The notes under the pieces: generated by a model
The model's database searches: none
Seen by the model: the letters and a program-made list of their open reading frames with translations, nothing else
Told to the model about the DNA's origin: nothing
In this document: positions 6,217 through 7,192 of the stretch, in pieces
Layout: the number at the start of each line of letters is the position of its first letter
Numbering within the stretch: position 1 is the first letter of the stretch
DNA from: Acidobacteriota bacterium
GTDB lineage: Bacteria; Acidobacteriota; Vicinamibacteria; Vicinamibacterales; JAFNAJ01
Direction of reading: 5' to 3'
Length of the DNA stretch: 7,192 nt
NCBI GenBank assembly: GCA_017860085.1
Contig: JAFNAJ010000144.1
Span: forward strand, 1 to 7,192
Translations under genes and position numbers: made by a program

Positions 6217-6946
6217 TCAACTGCCCTCCATCCACCCTCAGCACCTGGCCGGTGACGTGGCGGCCCAGGTCAGAGCAGAGGAACAACACGGCGCCGGCCA
6301 CGTCCTCCGGCTGCCCGAGGCGCCCGACGACCGTCTCGTCGAGCGCCCGCTGCCTGTACTCCTCCGGAACTGCCGCGGTCATTGGTGTGTCGATCCAGCC
6401 CGGGGCCACGACGTTCACCCGGATGCCGAATCTCCCGAGTTCCCGCGCCGCGGTCATCGCCATGGCGTTCATTCCGGCCTTGCTGGCGGCGTAGTTGGCC
6501 TGGCCGACCTTGCCGCGCTCGGCGTTGATCGACGACACGAGGACGACCGCACCGCCACCGGCCTGGCGAAGGGCCGGCGCCACGCTCCGCAGCAGGTAGA
6601 ACGCCGAGTCGAGGTTCGTGGCAATCACCTCGTGCCAGTCCGCGTCGCTCATCTTGGCGACGACCGCATCGCGCGTGATGCCGGCGCAATGGACCACCAC
6701 GTCGAGCCGCCCCGCCCGCCCGACCACGTCTGCCACGGCTGATGCCACCTCCGCGGAGCGAGAGACGTCGCACGCGATCGAGCTCACCCCGGGTGGACCT
6801 GGCCGGTCGGCACGGTCGATCGAGAACGCGGCGGCTCCGGCCTTGAGCAGCGCCGACGCGACCGCCGACCCGATGCCTCCGCCACCTCCGGTGACGAGCG
6901 CGACACGTCCGGCGAGCGACAACATGATTGCAGACGGGTTGCTCAT
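6206..6946 (-). CDS. Short-chain dehydrogenase/reductase (FabG-like; possibly acyl-CoA pathway)
   Basis: This is a 246-residue classical SDR. The cofactor loop TGGGGGIG is at 19-26. Asp44 at the end of the second strand favours NAD(H) over NADP(H). The catalytic tetrad is Asn111, Ser139, Tyr152, Lys156 (NYAASKAG). The usual NNAG reads HCAG (86-89), a modest variant. The C-terminal GRLGQPEDVAGAVLFLCSD...TGQVLRVDGG is standard. Family enzymes oxidise or reduce hydroxy/keto groups, including 3-hydroxyacyl-ACP/CoA. BadH, the 2-hydroxycyclohexanecarboxyl-CoA dehydrogenase of R. palustris benzoate degradation, is an SDR of this type, and the neighbouring activase makes a related acyl-CoA substrate plausible. 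The ATG at 6946 overlaps the upstream gene's stop by 4 bases (ATGA), giving translational coupling. A second ATG at 6925 is possible but lacks an SD site. Confidence 0.92.
   Translation of the reverse strand: MSNPSAIMLSLAGRVALVTGGGGGIGSAVASALLKAGAAAFSIDRADRPGPPGVSSIACDVSRSAEVASAVADVVGRAGRLDVVVHCAGITRDAVVAKMSDADWHEVIATNLDSAFYLLRSVAPALRQAGGGAVVLVSSINAERGKVGQANYAASKAGMNAMAMTAARELGRFGIRVNVVAPGWIDTPMTAAVPEEYRQRALDETVVGRLGQPEDVAGAVLFLCSDLGRHVTGQVLRVDGGQLIGH
6224..6229 (-). promoter_or_regulatory. Ribosome binding site fixing the TTG start of the acetyltransferase
   Basis: On the minus strand GGAGGG lies 7 bases before TTG 6216, inside the last codons of the SDR gene. It is the strongest SD site seen in the window and is the main reason to accept the rare TTG start and the 11-base overlap. 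Confidence 0.7.
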
Positions 6947-7192
6947 GCGGCGCTCGCAGGGATGTGGATCCCCCGTTCTGCCAGCCTGCGCACGCGAAAC
7001 GCGCCCCAGAGCGCGGCGCCGAGCGCGCCCGCCAGGATCGACCGTGGATGGCTGCGGATCTCGACGTGCGCCTTCTGCTCGGCGGCCGCTTCACGCAGGG
7101 CCGCCAGCAGCCCCTCGTCTGCGGCAAGGCCACCGGTGACCAGCAGCACGTCGCGGACTCCTGCCGACACCAGCAACCGGAGATAGCGTCCG
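6943..7192 (-). CDS. BadF/BadG/BcrA/BcrD ATPase-family protein, C-terminal end (benzoyl-CoA reductase activase-like), partial
   Basis: Only the last 82 residues are present; the frame is open to the window edge, so the gene starts outside. The visible part is the C-terminal lobe of an ASKHA-type ATPase: a strand and glycine turn VLLVTGGLAADEGLLAALRE, then SHPRSILAGALGAALWGAFRVRRL. The T-G-G-L-A turn binds nucleotide in this family, and 'AGA(L/I)GAALWGAFR' is characteristic of BcrA/BcrD/BadF/BadG subunits and 2-hydroxyacyl-CoA dehydratase activators. These proteins use ATP hydrolysis and a subunit-bridging [4Fe-4S] cluster to drive low-potential electrons into dearomatising benzoyl-CoA reductase or a radical dehydratase. 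The cluster cysteines lie upstream in the unseen part. The QKAHVEIRSHP stretch before the terminal helix looks most like a class I benzoyl-CoA reductase subunit, but a generic activase is not excluded. A TTG at 7176 in this frame is internal, not the start. Its stop overlaps the SDR start. Confidence 0.78.
   Translation of the reverse strand, partial: GRYLRLLVSAGVRDVLLVTGGLAADEGLLAALREAAAEQKAHVEIRSHPRSILAGALGAALWGAFRVRRLAERGIHIPASAA

Noticed and set aside
5305..6255. 316-codon plus-strand open frame opposite the Rrf2 and acetyltransferase genes
   Set aside because: No recognisable domain, and it overlaps two well-supported minus-strand genes.
6943..7176. A small complete gene starting at TTG 7176
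   Set aside because: The frame stays open to the window edge and the translation before TTG still reads as activase sequence, so this is the C-terminal end of a longer protein.

Overview
This is a GC-rich bacterial chromosomal fragment with two tightly packed gene groups that converge on a 66-base gap (5209-5274). GTG and TTG starts, 4-base gene overlaps and short Shine-Dalgarno (SD) sites point to an ordinary bacterial genome or metagenomic contig. The GC content, the tandem copies of an 'AGCGCCTACCG' motif at the left edge and the gene content would fit an Acidobacteriota-like organism, but that is a weak inference from style, not a marker gene.

Left to right on the plus strand: a 49-base tandem repeat (1-98) and a possible promoter; a broken, secreted cyanophycinase-like peptidase of family S51 (220-1096); isoaspartyl dipeptidase IadA (1138-2301); a YfcC/DcuC-type 11-12 TM carrier (2298-3713); a fold-type III PLP enzyme of the D-threonine aldolase / D-serine dehydratase family (3719-4843); and a hexameric bacterial microcompartment (BMC-H) shell protein (4897-5208). 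iadA, the carrier and the PLP enzyme are probably one transcript, started by an extended -10 promoter just after the broken S51 gene. The set reads as a route for isoaspartyl peptides. A secreted S51 enzyme would release beta-Asp dipeptides (cyanophycin is the classic source), the carrier would import the products, and IadA would split them in the cytoplasm. The PLP enzyme would then act on a D-amino or beta-hydroxy amino acid. The shell gene at the end is unexpected and is the most interesting item.

On the minus strand (read from 7192 down to 5275): the C-terminal end of a BadF/BadG/BcrA/BcrD ATPase-activase protein, most like a class I benzoyl-CoA reductase subunit; an SDR dehydrogenase; a GNAT acetyltransferase; and an Rrf2-family regulator. 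They overlap or nearly touch and form one operon whose start lies beyond the window. The GNAT + Rrf2 pair beside an activase and an SDR recalls the badL/badM and badH functions of the anaerobic benzoate region of Rhodopseudomonas palustris, so anaerobic aromatic-acid degradation is the leading reading. No aromatic ring-reduction catalytic subunit is visible here.

No rRNA, tRNA, CRISPR array, IS element or riboswitch was recognised.
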